Of a stretch of DNA of 64,000 nucleotides, positions 46,636 to 59,221 are shown piece after piece. This DNA is from Tubiluchus corallicola (lineage: Eukaryota > Priapulida > Priapulimorpha > Priapulimorphida > Tubiluchidae). The DNA lies in NCBI GenBank assembly GCA_030141605.1, contig JAQGDQ010000050.1:385971-449970 (forward strand), written 5' to 3'. Position 1 is the stretch's first letter. Each line of letters begins with the position of its first letter. Made by a program: the position numbers and the translations under genes. The notes below the pieces were generated by a model that was not told the DNA's origin, searched no databases, and saw nothing but the letters and a program-made list of their open reading frames with translations.

Positions 46636-46680
46636 ATAAGCTAATTATTACTGTTAAATTAACAATAATAATTAGCTTAT
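46636..46680. repeat. 20-bp stem hairpin, 5-nt loop
   Basis: ATAAGCTAATTATTACTGTT at 46636-46655 pairs with AACAATAATAATTAGCTTAT at 46661-46680 with a single mismatch. It is very AT-rich. It sits between two transposons and has no other hallmark of an RNA gene. Confidence 0.6.
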
Positions 46681-47030
46681 GTCAGATTTGTTAATCTTGA
46701 GAATATGATTAGTCATAAAGAATGGCTTGTAATTTTATTTGTTGTACAGAGCAGTCTTCGATAAGCTCTTTGTACTTCTACTCTCAGACACGACAAATAT
46801 AGGATAACCACCCGTGATTTGCCTAGACGTGTCAAGGAAACAAATATTTCTGATAATTGCCATGGAAAATCAACATTTTGCAACCGATCCCATAATTTAC
46901 AGCCAAATTCAAATGCAAGTCAATGAAGCTAAATCTAAGTAAATGTTGATCCTGTTAACTTTCTGGCACAATTATTATTTTTTAAGTATCATTTTCAGCT
47001 TGTTCACTTTCTAACTTGTACTTTGGATGT

Positions 47031-49737
47031 TTAAGAACGCGTCCGCGAGAAGACCATGCAAAATCGAAAAATTCCGGCACAAGGTTAGGTAAACCGATTC
47101 AGACCAAAGTTCGAGTATGAGGTCCACTAGTCACTAGTATTCACGATGTAAATCCGCTTGGCCCAACTCCTCATAGTAGCAGAGGTACGGCATAGGTCGA
47201 TTTTCATGAAAAAATGCCTATTTTTTTCTATTTTTACTCATATTTGAAGGATTAGTCATGCAGCAACTACTGAGTTTGAATAGATCTGGCTCTGCACAGT
47301 ATTGGATTTTGTTATCTTCTCCAAAATGACTTTTCGACTTTTGTCCCAAACCCCCCTTTTTCGGCTCTAGTGGGGGTCTTTAAGCTCGCATTACGCACAA
47401 GATGCATATACTCAGTCATTTCAAAGTCTTATATCTCACCCAGTGTGGGGGCGCTGACAAAAATATCGATATGTATGTGAATAGAGTATCCCATCCCACT
47501 ATGCTACAGTGACAATTTCGATGGAGCGAATTTCCACCCTATTGTAAAAGGCCCCCGAAAGAGGCATATATCAGGGTGAAAATATAGGTAACAACGTTCA
47601 TCAGAAAGCTTCGTGTAAGTAAACATGAGTTGTCAAATCTTGTCAAAATACTTCAAAACATCATAAATATTCATCTTTGGCAACTAGGGGCCTGGCCAGC
47701 ACATTGGTTAAACTACCGACAGAATTGGACTCCATCATTCAAGATGGCGGCCAGTGCTGAACTAAAATGTTTGTTTTCTGGGCTGTTTACCAGCGTTAAA
47801 TGCGGTATTCTGACTAGTTATCCGCACGAAATGAATATTGTGAATCTATTAGCCTGTACTAAAGACACTGGACCGCATTTAGAGCGCTTCCAATCTTAAA
47901 AAAATGAAATATCTACGGAATGGAAATTGCTTCATGCAAGGACTTGAAAATGTTTTATGTACTGTTTATTTTCTATGCTTTGTAAATGTTATGTACAGGT
48001 TATCACCTAGTTATTACTTATTGTCTTACATAGGCGTACAAGCCAGGACACAAAGAAAATTGCCCTAAATCTGAGCGAATGCCCAAAAAATATGGGACAG
48101 ACTTGATATCATTTGACCGGTGATTTTTTTTTTGACTGTAAAACAATCATTCAATCACACTATTGATATCTTTTGTCAGAAGTATCGGTTTTGTGCCACA
48201 AATAAATTTTCTGAGCTAAATATCACCGCCATCCCCCTAGAAGTGGCCCATACGCTTATATTGTCTCATGTTTAGACTGTAAGATTTTCACTTCATCACT
48301 TTCCCCATGATATATTTGTCTATTTTTCCGTATCTATCTTCTAGTGATAATCTACCTGCATCGATAATTCTTTCTCTATTATTTAGATATTATGGTTCTG
48401 ATTACTTGTACTATTCTTCAGTGATAGGATTATGCCGCTACAATAAGAACAGTATTTTGGACTTAGAGAAATTAATTCTGACTGAGTTTTGTAGTTTTTC
48501 ATTTTTGTACTGATATTCATAATCTTCTATGTATAGCCATGAAGCTTATTCATATAAAAAAGCATAAAAAAATGAACGGATTTCTAGTTTATATGTATAT
48601 ACCGAATGTTGTCAGATTCTTTCGCTAACAGTGACTCTTAATCTTAACAATCGGTACTTCTTTTCTATTAGAGGGCTTATTGTTTAGTCTTTCCTGGTAT
48701 CCGCTAGCGATTCAGTGTGTAGAGAATGCCCTGAATCAGGGTCGGACTCGGTACAAGGGGCATGCATAATGTCCTGTCCTGAAATCCATCAGAAGAGGCA
48801 ATTATTCATATTTGTAGTCATATGAAAATTCTGACATAACTAAACCAATTTAAGATGAAATTCGCAAATTTCTAGCAATATCCATGGCAAAGGAATCTAT
48901 TGCTACTTGGAAATTAGAGCACTAGTCACAGAAAATGCAGGTTAAACGTGGCTGAATGTCTACTGTCATATACGACCTGAGCCAAGTATGTCTACTTTTT
49001 ACACATGGACGGAATTACTATGGAAAGTAAAAAAGTGTGTTGATATGGCAATTTTTTCTGACAGTGCCCTCTTTATATAATGTCATTCATGATATTATCT
49101 CAGCTCGTGCGTTTTCATGAAATTTAGAATACAGATTTGTCACTTATAATCCAGCATATATATAGAAAAAATATTGAAAAACTACAAAAAGGCGAATTTT
49201 GCTGATTTTTGTGAAATTTTAAAGTGCCAGTACTAAATACTGAAACAGGCTCCAGCGAATTTTCTTTTTTATATTATTAGTGAGCATGATGGTTAACACA
49301 TACATGAAAACCAGAAGTTCTGTAGCCCCGCAGTGGACGAGCTATGAACCTTACAACTTAACCTCTCCCTGGACTCTTAACAAAGAGCCGAATTTGAAAA
49401 ATCCCGTTCTCTGATACTATTAATGGTATGTCAGAAAAAGTTAGGATATCAGAAGACAATGTCTGGGTCTATGTACCAGCCAACCTACATCGACCCATCT
49501 GTAATAGTTTATACAGGAGAAAAAGTTAAAAGTAATCCCCCAAAAATAGCGATTTTTTGCCTCTTTTGAGGTCAATTTCTTGATGTGGTCATTTCTCTGC
49601 TAATAGTAGCTCGATCAATTTGATATCTTGGTTACATGGTTTTGGCGGGTCGCCCTTCATGTTAGAAAAAAATGATATAAATTCATCACCCCTCATGTGC
49701 CACCCTCTGCATGGTGCTCTCGCGGACTCGTTCTTAA
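47031..49737. mobile_element. 2.7 kb element with TTAA ends (Kolobok-like?)
   Basis: The left end is TTAAGAACGCGTCCGCGAGA and the right end, read on the other strand, TTAAGAACGAGTCCGCGAGA. The inverted match extends about 28 bases, to ACCATGCA. TTAA at both borders fits a TTAA target duplication, known for piggyBac and Kolobok families; the G(A) start after TTAA fits Kolobok better than the CCC/CCT start of piggyBac. The G+C content is higher than the flanks. Only an 89-codon frame of no recognised kind (47630-47899) is inside, so it appears non-autonomous. Confidence 0.75.
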
Positions 49738-51846
49738 CGTGTTTGTTTTTTTTAACAATGGGTTCTCTTTAGCATACTTTAGCCCAGTTGGTAGCTATAC
49801 TTAGGAGTTTTGTGAATTTGGTTAAGCAGTTACCCTGCCGCGGTGACTTAGAATGACTTTGGTTAGACATGAGATGCAATGAAACAATTAGTTACATTCT
49901 AAAAACCCCAAAAAATCTTTGAAAGCTGTCATTGAAATGTTACTGTAGTTTCAAGCATAAAATTTTGTTTATATGTGGTTTTACTCTCAAATTAGCATGT
50001 TTCATTATAAAATTGCAGTACAGTACAGCAATTCTTTTTTATAGCATCACCAAATAGAAAAGCTAAGTATCAATACAGAAAACTCTAATACCAGTGGGTA
50101 ATTGTTTAATTTTTTTGCATCATTTTCAGACTACAAAAATTTTTAGAAGTCATTGGCTGTGCACCCCCACCCCACGAACTGATAACCCCGAGGGTGTCAG
50201 GAAAAAAATCGGTCACCCAGGTTATCATGACTTGTAGTTAAACTGGTGCTGCCTTCTGTAGGCTACAACAGAAATTTGCAACATCAAGTTTTTAAGTGTT
50301 TGCAATTGGCGAACTCAGTCCTATATTTTTACTAAATTTAACACGATAATAAAAATAAAATAATCTTAATGATCAAAATTAAAGAATAGTATTACATTAT
50401 GCACATTTATATACAAGTAGTACATCATAATTATTATATTCTATTGACAAAATATTACACTGTAATTATGTAAAGAAACAATAAGCTAAAGTTAAGCTTT
50501 AGGTAGTAAACATATTTATGCAGTGCTACTTGTAGTTTATGTAGATTTGCCATCTAACTTCCATGATTCATAATTTGCATGCTATAATTGAAGGCAATGT
50601 GAATAGGTTAGTGGTCACTGTGTGTGCAGAGCAAGCAATGTTAAGCAGTTGTTGTGCCTGTTCTGGAAATGAAAAAAGTTGCTTCAGAGCAGTATAATGT
50701 ACGGTACTGTTTCCACCTATTTATCTATTGAAAAAGAGACTAAACATACTTATGCGACTAAAATACCTATGCTGGTACAGTGTCTCATCGCAGAGGATTA
50801 TCCTTGACGTGGTCTCCCAGTATACAAGAGACAATGTCTCACAAATGAAAAATTCAATGCTGACCTAATTAACATCCATTCTACTGTAGTTTGAGTCTAA
50901 CCGCTGAGTATTGAAAAATCGTATTTTATGCTGCCTGTCAATATAACACCAGCAGCTAACTAGCTGAAATAGACCAGTAACTTTACCTTTTTGATACTGT
51001 CACTTCCTAGGGTATTATCCATGAACCAAGTCCTAGCATCAACGCCTTTCTGTCAGTTCCTGACATTTTTTCAGTGGTTGCAGCCTACAACTGTTACAAA
51101 ATTTGGCTATAAAACTAAACTCATTCTTTTCAGCAAGCAGCTTGTGAAATACAAACTATAGTGCACACACAGTATTCTTAAATTAAACTGTAATGCATAA
51201 GAGGATATTAACCTAAAGTACCAAAAAACTTGTAAGAGCTTTTTACCCAACATGACCTAGTGTTAGCATGTAACAAAGGTCACAGTGCCACATTTCATCT
51301 TACAATGCACTTGTAACACATGAATATTGAAAGTACCACCAGTAACATTTATGACAAGAATGGAAACATTAAGAGCATTTTATACTTATGTGACATGCAT
51401 GCTTACAATAAGAGTAGCACGGGCACAATGTGTCAGACCTACCGGATTGTATTCACCTAAAACAAAACACTCTCTATGCCAGTTTATTTTAATGATATAT
51501 AAAATTAATACAAACTGTTCACAAGTAACTGATTGTGTCACTATAGAGTTTAGTAGAAAAAAATAAATCATCAGTTTTTCGTCACTAATCTGACAATAAT
51601 AACAATAATAATAATGATAATAAAACAATTAAGTACATCTTCTATCCCATGTTACTAAAATTCATTTTGCTGTCGATTTCGTGTAACACATTTATTACGA
51701 TATGGTAGCAACTGTATAAATTTTATTTTTGATTTGCTCAAATTAGATTCGACACACGCTTCTCAAAACTGAGCATTTCAAAACTTTGATCTGATGTGAC
51801 AGGCAATAGACCACAATATTTACATGTTAATTACACAGCTGGAGAT
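49738..51846. other. GPSM 3' flank / intergenic
   Basis: AT-rich DNA with short TAA-rich runs and an (AATAAT)-like patch near 51595-51625. No exon, RNA gene or paired repeat ends were found. Confidence 0.4.
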
Positions 51847-54800
51847 TCACTGATGTTTCTTCTTCTTGGACAACTTTAATGATGCACGTGATAAGAATGA
51901 TCTAGCACTGGAAGCCACAGAAGGAGAAGGGGGCACCTGCTCCACATCTGTTGCTTTAGTCTGTGAGGTACTAGTGCACTGTACCTCGTCACTGTTTGAT
52001 TGTTGAGCAGGCATTTCAGTTCGTTGATCGTCGATTCTACCTGCTTGAACACGGTGGATTAAATTCATAAAGTCTTCATCACACACAAGTTTAGCATTAC
52101 CCTGGTCATTAGTTTGTTGAAGTGCAGATCGCTGATCTTCAATGCGGGTAGCCTATAAAACAGAATGCACATGTAATGTAAAACTAGCCACTCTCTTAAT
52201 AACAGTGTCGATATTGTCAAATGGTGTTTTCATGGTCTATATTTTCCCAACTAACATTGCATCACACAAGAAATGAACTTCATGTTTAACAACTGCCTAC
52301 AAGTTGGTTAATCTACTCACGGAGTAAGTTTGAAACTGACAAGTTTATCTCTTGTCTTTATTATTGTTTAGGTTTTAAGGAGAGGTTTTTTTGTTTGATA
52401 ATTAGAACAATCCCGGTAATGCCAAGGATGGCCAGTTTAAATTCACTGTTTAGCTGAAGATGCTTCGTTGGCCAGATTTGCCAGTTTGATTTAGGCATTA
52501 TGTTCGACGTACGAGTTCCAGCAAACTTTCTTTCAGCTTTTAATGAAACCAACTGCAGATGATACGTAATAGGAAAGCTGGCCGACTGCACTGATTGTCA
52601 TCTAATGCTAGCTGACAAACTAGAGTTGAACACGTAACAGTGGCATTCATTAATATGCAATGAATTGTTATGATATGTAATGGGCTTCTTACCTGGCATC
52701 TCATGAGTGCCTCAAAGAAAGGATCATCTGGTGCCAAGTTAATTTCTTCATCAGATCCTGCTATGAGTTGATCTACAGCAGCTTTGTTTTTATGCAGAGC
52801 CAGTACTGCAGGTAAAACAGCTCGCTGTTCATTCAGTCGATGACACTGATGCTCTGCAATCAAATCTAAGATGTCGTTTTTATCTTCTAGCATTTCTGAA
52901 ATTATACATGACAGAGATTTCTTAGAATAGTTTTGCATTCGGTATTACGAACTTTCAATAACTTTAACCAAATCATTAGGAACAAATCTTGTTACAGTTA
53001 TACTTAGCGAGTTAACCTGGCTGTCATCACTAATTACAATGTAAACTAAACGTATTTTCACAGCGCCTAACTTAAATGATTGGTAAATCTCAGTAATAAA
53101 ATTTGCGAGTCATCTACTTCTGCTCAAATATTATATATGTATTGTCTGTAACAATATTCATTATATAATATGAAATAGTTGCTTAAAGACTTCACACTAA
53201 ATAAAAGGTCTCCATAGTTGCCCCCTTTTCATTTGTTTTCGACTAAATGCATGAATGCAATGCGCAAGGCTACTTTTTGTTTGCATTTTCCGTCGTTTTA
53301 GGGCAAATTCCTCCCGATGTTATTCCTCTTCTGTGGTGGTTGATGTTGGTGACTTAAGAAGGAGACCAATACTTGCATGAGGCATGCGGCGACACAGATG
53401 GCATTTTATAGTTTGTACAGGGCATGGTTGAAATTGTCGAACACTGTGATGAGCTTCGCTTCTTCTCTCCTCGTTTTGGCTTCCAAATGTTTGAAAAAGT
53501 GCAGGCATTTCGAATACTTTCAAATGTTTTGACTTTTATTTCTGCTTGTTTGGGCATCAATTTCAACTTATCTTGTAGTGGTGAAAAGGGTGTGTTCTTG
53601 TGTTGCGCTTGTGGTTGTCGACCAGTTGCGAGTTCATTAAAAAGATTTGAAGAGAAAGCCTCGCCTCCTGCATTCGTCTGGCATGTCCTGACCGATGAAG
53701 ATAGTATTGTGTGATGATGGATACGATGTACTAGTCATACTGGTGTTCAGGATATGGAGCGAAAATTTGGGTAGTGGAAATGTCCAACCGTATTGATTTC
53801 AAGACGATAGAGAGCCCAAGTTTCGCAGCTTATAGAGCAAGGTTAAGATGGCAACAGCTTGACAGACCATTTCTGAATTTTTTTGTGTTTTTAAAGACTC
53901 ATTTCGTAAGTTTCCCGGCTACAAGCCAAGCTTCCCACAGCTCCAATTCGACACTTCATACCGTTTTCAGGAGTGCATTTCTTTTAGAGTAAGCTCTTTA
54001 GATACGGAAGGTGATCTATATACCTCGCTGAGCATGCCGCTCAGAGATGATGAAATTGCGTCCATTAACAATAAAACAATTAAATCTCCGGCTTACTTTA
54101 GTTGTTTGCTTAATTTTGACTAAGTAATCTTATGCATCTTATGTAATGACTAGATAATGTATACTATAGATTAGGAAAAGCTAGATTAAACACAAATTTA
54201 CACTTTGTCGAAACCACTTTACGCATTATACACAAATACTGGCTATTATACAAAACGTCTAAGTAAAGTGTGAAAGTGCCGCAGCAAAAACATTTATTTC
54301 ACACTTCTTGAAAGGCGTAGTTATTATATGAATTGTTACATCATCGATTACTATTTTTTCGCAGTTGTGAGTGAACATAACCTATTGGAAATGGCAAATT
54401 ATAAACCTAGGTCTAAATGTTTACGCAATAATTTGGTGGTGGATGTGTGTGTCCACAAATTTAAAAACACTGGGGTAAATACAGATTTAAAGGTAATATT
54501 GTGTAATATTATGTTTCAAAATCACAAAAATCAGACAAATCAATAGTATCTCTTGTTGTTCTCGTTACAATATAATCGTTATTATCTTAGCTAACTTCCG
54601 TGTACAATGGTCTTGATGGATCTATGTCTTTTTGGATGGTGATGACTTATCAGGCATTAATCCAGCGCATTAAAGGTTTAAGATTCAATGTATAAAAACT
54701 CGGGTAGCCCTTGATTATCCCACCTCATCTGTTTTGCACTTACTTGATGATAATTCGTCAGTATGATTCCCAACCTGAGCACTAGATGGTTGGGAGGAAA

Positions 54801-57800
54801 CATTACTTGCTTCATCTCTGACAGCTGCTGTTTTTTTGGCAGTCTGAAACAAGAAACGCAAATGGTCATAAAACACAGCCTATGGTTTTTACAAACCAAA
54901 ACACAAGCGGGCACAGCGCTCCAGTTAATGATAATAAAAATGTGATGATCGGAAACAGGAAGACATTCTCCTAAACACTACAGAAGACAATGTAATAGAT
55001 TTGAGATTCGATACGTGCGAAGGCAATGTAAAATTCACTAGGCCAATGTTTGAACACGATGCATCAAGCTCCCCCGGTTCTAAATGACCAAAAGTGTCAA
55101 AAACTACTGAAAACCACTTTGTACACACTTTGAACAATTGCCCGGCGTGTAACCGTTGTTCTCTGGAGAGCCATGGTATGATTTTGCAGATACTACAGTA
55201 GGATAGCATTTTGCCAACGTCACTTAAAGGTCTAACAGCTTTATAGATAGAGCAAAACAGTTGTCGTGCGTGGTGAACAATAAACACTAAAATACACATA
55301 AATAGTGGCTTGCAGTTGTGGCTTTCTTTTCAGCATAGAATTTTATGCTCAAACAAAATTTAAATGCTAGTAACACTTACGTTGTGCATTTCCATAGAAC
55401 ACCTCTGATCGTTCATTCGTTTCTCCTGTATTCGGCTTAACACCTCAAAGAAGCGTTCTTCTTCTAGCATTTCTTTAGACGGTTTCTGTAAAAGGTCCTC
55501 AAAGATTCAGTTAACTAAAGATGGTTACCTAACTTTGCGATGACTTGGTTATCTAGTTTTTTTTAACAAGAGTTCATTTGAACGACAGCAAGGCTGAGAC
55601 TGCAAAACAATATACCATAGATGCTAATAAAGAAAGGGTGAAGGTCATGAAAAAGTCTGAATGGAAGAAAGAAATAAAGAATAAGATTGAATGTTGTATA
55701 AAGAGTGAATGTGCAGAAAAATGCAGGAGCAGCACTAAATTAAGATTTTTAAGGCATACCGAGTGGAAACGACAAAATTACATAGACACATGCAAGCCAG
55801 AAGAGGTTAAAGATATATTGAAAATAAGACTGAATATGATTAAAGTTAAAGGGAACTACAATAATGAGTTTAAGGATCAGTTATTATGCCCAGTGTGTGA
55901 GGAAGATGATGACACTACTGAACATATGCTTAGATGTTATAGATATGAAGAATGGAAAAAAATTTTGAACTCAGATGTATTAATGAACAGTGAAAAGGAA
56001 GGATTGCTAGAAATTAGAAATCTAGTGAACGAATGTATGGAATACAGGATAAAGACATTAAACTTGGAAAAGACAAATAAAAGATCAGCGTTAAAGAAGA
56101 ATAGACTTTGCACCCTATAAAGGAGCCCGCCTGTGATAGGTGGAGAGAGTCGAGTATCGCAATCGCAATCGCAAAGGCTGTAAGGCCGGGTCTGACTAGG
56201 CAAGAATCACAGTCTCAAACTCTAATTATTTGGCTGCGAGCAGAGAGAGATAGAGATAGATGGACGAACTGACCAGTAAAGAAACCAACGCAAGACAGAG
56301 CAAAAAGTTAATGCTGCTGTACAATATGTTCACGCACGCCAGAAAGTTTTTCCTGTTTTAGTTAATGGTTTGAGCTTTTCTAGACACCTTTTTGCTTAAT
56401 TCGTTTACCGCGTCAAGATCGCTAAGTGCTACTTCTTTACGACCGCCTGAGTTAAAATTTAAAGAGTTTTTGTCTCTAAAAGCAAATTCTTTTCTTCGCT
56501 TAGAAATTTATTACTCTTTTCGTCTGTGAATTCTGGCTATGATAATGACGTGTCGAACTAGCAATATCGTATTGAGTAAATACTATAGCCGCTTAATCTT
56601 CAACCATCATTTTACCCTCATGAACGTCTTGGTTATCATTGTCCTCATCATCATTATAATCGCCATCCACACGACTCTCACCACTACTCCGCCATTATCA
56701 TCAACAACATGTTCATCGTCATCATTATCATCGTCGTCGTCAGTGTCAGCATCATCAACAGATTGTCGTCATCGCCGCCGCCATCTTCATCATCATCGTC
56801 ATTGCTAATATCTTCACCGTAATTGTCCAAACAATACATTTTTGTCTGCAGAGTTTTTACGTCTGCATACCTCTACATGTAGGGTCACATCACATTAACA
56901 TTATTTTGATTTGATAATTGGGTTGAGCTTATTAACTTTCTTCACAAATCCTCTACGAAGCTCAGGTGCCACATAACGGAGCCAATCCAAATGCTAGAGC
57001 AGTTCATTTTCAAGCTCTGAGCATCAGGATGGCCCCGCCATGCCAGCAACAACATCAGTAACCGTTACACCGGTTAATGCCAGAAGAAATCTTTTGACGT
57101 TCTTTGCAATATCAAGCAAATAAAGTTTGTCAATTACTTTTAAAAGGTTTCTCCGAATTTTGTCATTCTTTTATGGAAAATGGATCAATACAAGTGATTC
57201 TTGCTAACTTTGAATTATATAAAATAAACCTGAAATCCAATTAGCTTTTGTTCTCAAATGATTTTCAGTTGGAGGCTTTGGATTACTCGAAGTATATTTA
57301 AAAATATCTATTTCGCTATGATGCTGTTGTCATTTTTGCTTTCGTTGTTGTTTCTCATGTCACAAGTGCTTGTCAGGTTTTAATATTGTGACGTCACAAT
57401 GGAGTTACTCGGTATTCTAAGTTTTCACGAAAAACGAATTATATGACGACGGTAAATAGTGTTCTAAATGTGCAGGCAGTTGGACAGAAAGAACTCAATA
57501 TGCGTGTAACCCAAATGCTTCACATTCCGGACTAGTTTACCGTCAGTGTGACTGTCACCAATTTTTTTTGAAAGCCAACTGAACAATGAGCAGAGGTAAC
57601 CATGCAAACATGACAACGAATAAAGTGTCCTGCATCAGGCACAAGCACTCGCGGCGAAACAATATTATTAATAATCGTCAGGTTATGATATTCGGGAAAA
57701 ATTACTAATATAATCAAAGCACTTAGATGCACCTGTGCAATAAATAGAATTACATGCAGTAGGGCAGTTACCTCATTTATAGTAACAGATATATCGCTCG

Positions 57801-57948
57801 TTGATGCTGCACCTTCAGCTACGGTGACATCATGAGCAGCAGCGCATGTTGTTACTGTTGACTCTGGCTGTCTCGTTGATAACAATGAGTGATCTAATGA
57901 CGACGATGCGTTATTAGAAGTTGGTTTTGCTGTTGCAGCCGACACTTG
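51847..57948 (-). CDS. GPSM2: G-protein signalling modulator (LGN/Pins/AGS3), GoLoco half
   Basis: GPSM proteins bind G-alpha-i/o-GDP through C-terminal GoLoco motifs and, through N-terminal TPRs, NuMA or Inscuteable to orient the spindle at the cortex. Minus-strand exons: 57772-57948 (Ser/Thr/Ala-rich linker), 55381-55485, 54744-54843, 52693-52895 and 51847-52152 (TGA). All junctions keep phase, giving 296 residues. Four GoLoco motifs are visible: FFEVLSRIQEKRMNDQR, ILDLIAEHQCHRLNEQR, FFEALMRCQATRIEDQR (split by an intron after the Gln) and FMNLIHRVQAGRIDDQR, each ending in the D/E-Q-R triad that contacts nucleotide. This matches the four-GoLoco layout of LGN. The second motif lacks the leading Phe pair. 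No TPR exon was found up to 64000. GPSM1 versus GPSM2 cannot be decided. Confidence 0.9.
53354..53735 (-). other. Unassigned 125-codon open frame in a GPSM intron
   Basis: A minus-strand frame open from a stop near 53735 to a stop at 53354. It is Lys/Ser/Gln/Pro-rich (for instance LATGRQPQAQHKNTPFSPLQ and KPKRGEKKRSSS), and the G+C content is higher than its surroundings. A 96-codon frame overlaps on the + strand. It lies in the intron between exons 54744-54843 and 52693-52895, whose phases join without it. It could be a processed pseudogene or an intronic gene; no family is recognised. Confidence 0.3.
55578..56215 (+). mobile_element. LINE C-terminal fragment with CCHC knuckle
   Basis: A 180-codon open frame of Lys/Glu-rich type. 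It ends in a zinc knuckle, LLCPVCEEDDDTTEHMLRC (C-x2-C...H-x4-C), preceded by ILKIRLNMIKVKGNY. This is the pattern found after the polymerase domain in many non-LTR retrotransposons. A 3' UTR-like stretch follows to about 56215. It is inserted in the GPSM intron, antisense to the gene. Upstream polymerase sequence is absent, so it is 5' truncated. Confidence 0.75.
56640..56815. repeat. (ATC)n/(CATCGT)n low-complexity tract
   Basis: Dense CATCAT/CGTCAT trinucleotide words with interruptions. The Ser/Thr/His-rich + frame across it is compositional. Located in the GPSM intron. Confidence 0.7.
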
Positions 57949-58516
57949 CTAAAAAGAAAAAAACCTTGATATTATCCTGCACGTGCTCAATAATCAAGTT
58001 TAAGTGCTTCAATGTTGCACTAAGGTCGAAAGTCTTTCGGCTACTACGTAAGTCCAAATAGCAAAACAGCCAGGAATTGATTTTATAATGCTTTGTTTAA
58101 TGAAATCAAAAGCGATTCAATTTGCGTGACACAATGACGAATTAGAAATAACCTAGACAATAAACAGCCTAGCTAAGAGTGTAAGTAAATGGATGTCTAC
58201 TATTAGTATGCGTCACAAGGAGAATGGCTCAGCTAAACTGTTGTAGCTCTCTTAACTGACACTATTCTGGCCATTATAGTAGAACAATTGCTCATGAAGA
58301 CCCAACTGTACCCTAAAACCTAACAGGTCGTCAGGACTACAGTAATTTCCTATGTCTGCTCGTCGGTTGAAATTTGGATGCTTTAAGCAAGTTTAGATGA
58401 AAGTGGTCTAGCTGCAATGCACTCACACATTCTCGTGTAATCTAATACACTGACTTTTACAGTGATGTTACTTATTTTCAGTGATTTTGCAAAGCTCATT
58501 TGAGGTGTTTTGTATT
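57949..58516. other. GPSM upstream intron, nothing assigned
   Basis: AT-rich sequence upstream of the linker exon. No TPR-like exon or other feature was found. Confidence 0.35.
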
Positions 58517-59221
58517 GGGTGGCCCAGCAAAATTATGCCAACGTTTAGGCTACAAGTACCATACACAATTGAAATTTCACAGTTTGATCTCACGATACAC
58601 CTTTTGGCTGTGAAAGTTATGGCTAAAGATTAAATGCCGAAACAATGTCAGCCATAATCATCAACTGAAACACAGCCACGTTGACATATTATAAAGCACT
58701 CATTAGATGGCAGCAAAACAACAAAGGAATCAACCAGTTTTTATCATGCTCTTCATCTCAGAAAATAAAACACTGATAAAGATTTGTTTGCCAAGAAAAT
58801 ATGGGATTTAGTTACCAGACTCTGTATTACTGTATCTGCAATTTACTTAAAGAGAAAGTGTACAGTCGCCGCGCAGAACCGTGTGATGCAAAGGAACAAA
58901 AGCAAAACTTGTTGAGCGCGTGGAAAAGACCCTTAAAGAAGTGAGAAACTGTGTCAGTTGTTAGAAAGAAATGCTTCCGTCTAGTTTGCAGTTTAACTGG
59001 TGGACATATAGAGTATTTGCTGTAAAATTTAACAAGAGTAACACGGAAGTTTTTCCCCCATTTAGTTTGATTTAAAACTTCTGTACCTTTTGACAAATCT
59101 AAGAAAGACCTAAAGTTTATACACAAACGTCTGTAACATCAGTGTGTTAATTTTCAAGCGACTCTAGTGCTTTCTTCTTATAACATCTTAATCAAAACTT
59201 TGGCACATTTTTTGCGCCATC
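58517..59221 (-). mobile_element. Mariner-like short element, copy 2
   Basis: Inverted copy of the 45493-46222 family. The low-coordinate end starts GGGTGGCCCAGCAAAATTAT; the high-coordinate end, read on the minus strand, is GATGGCGCAAAAAATGTGCC. The strings AACTTTCACAGCCAAAA (minus strand) and TGTACACTTTCTCTTTAAG (minus strand) are shared. A TATATC precedes both copies at the GGTGGCGCA/GATGGCGCA end. Confidence 0.65.

Noticed and set aside
54925-55299. 124-codon minus frame between GPSM exons
   Set aside because: No splice support, no recognised motif, and GPSM exons join in phase without it.
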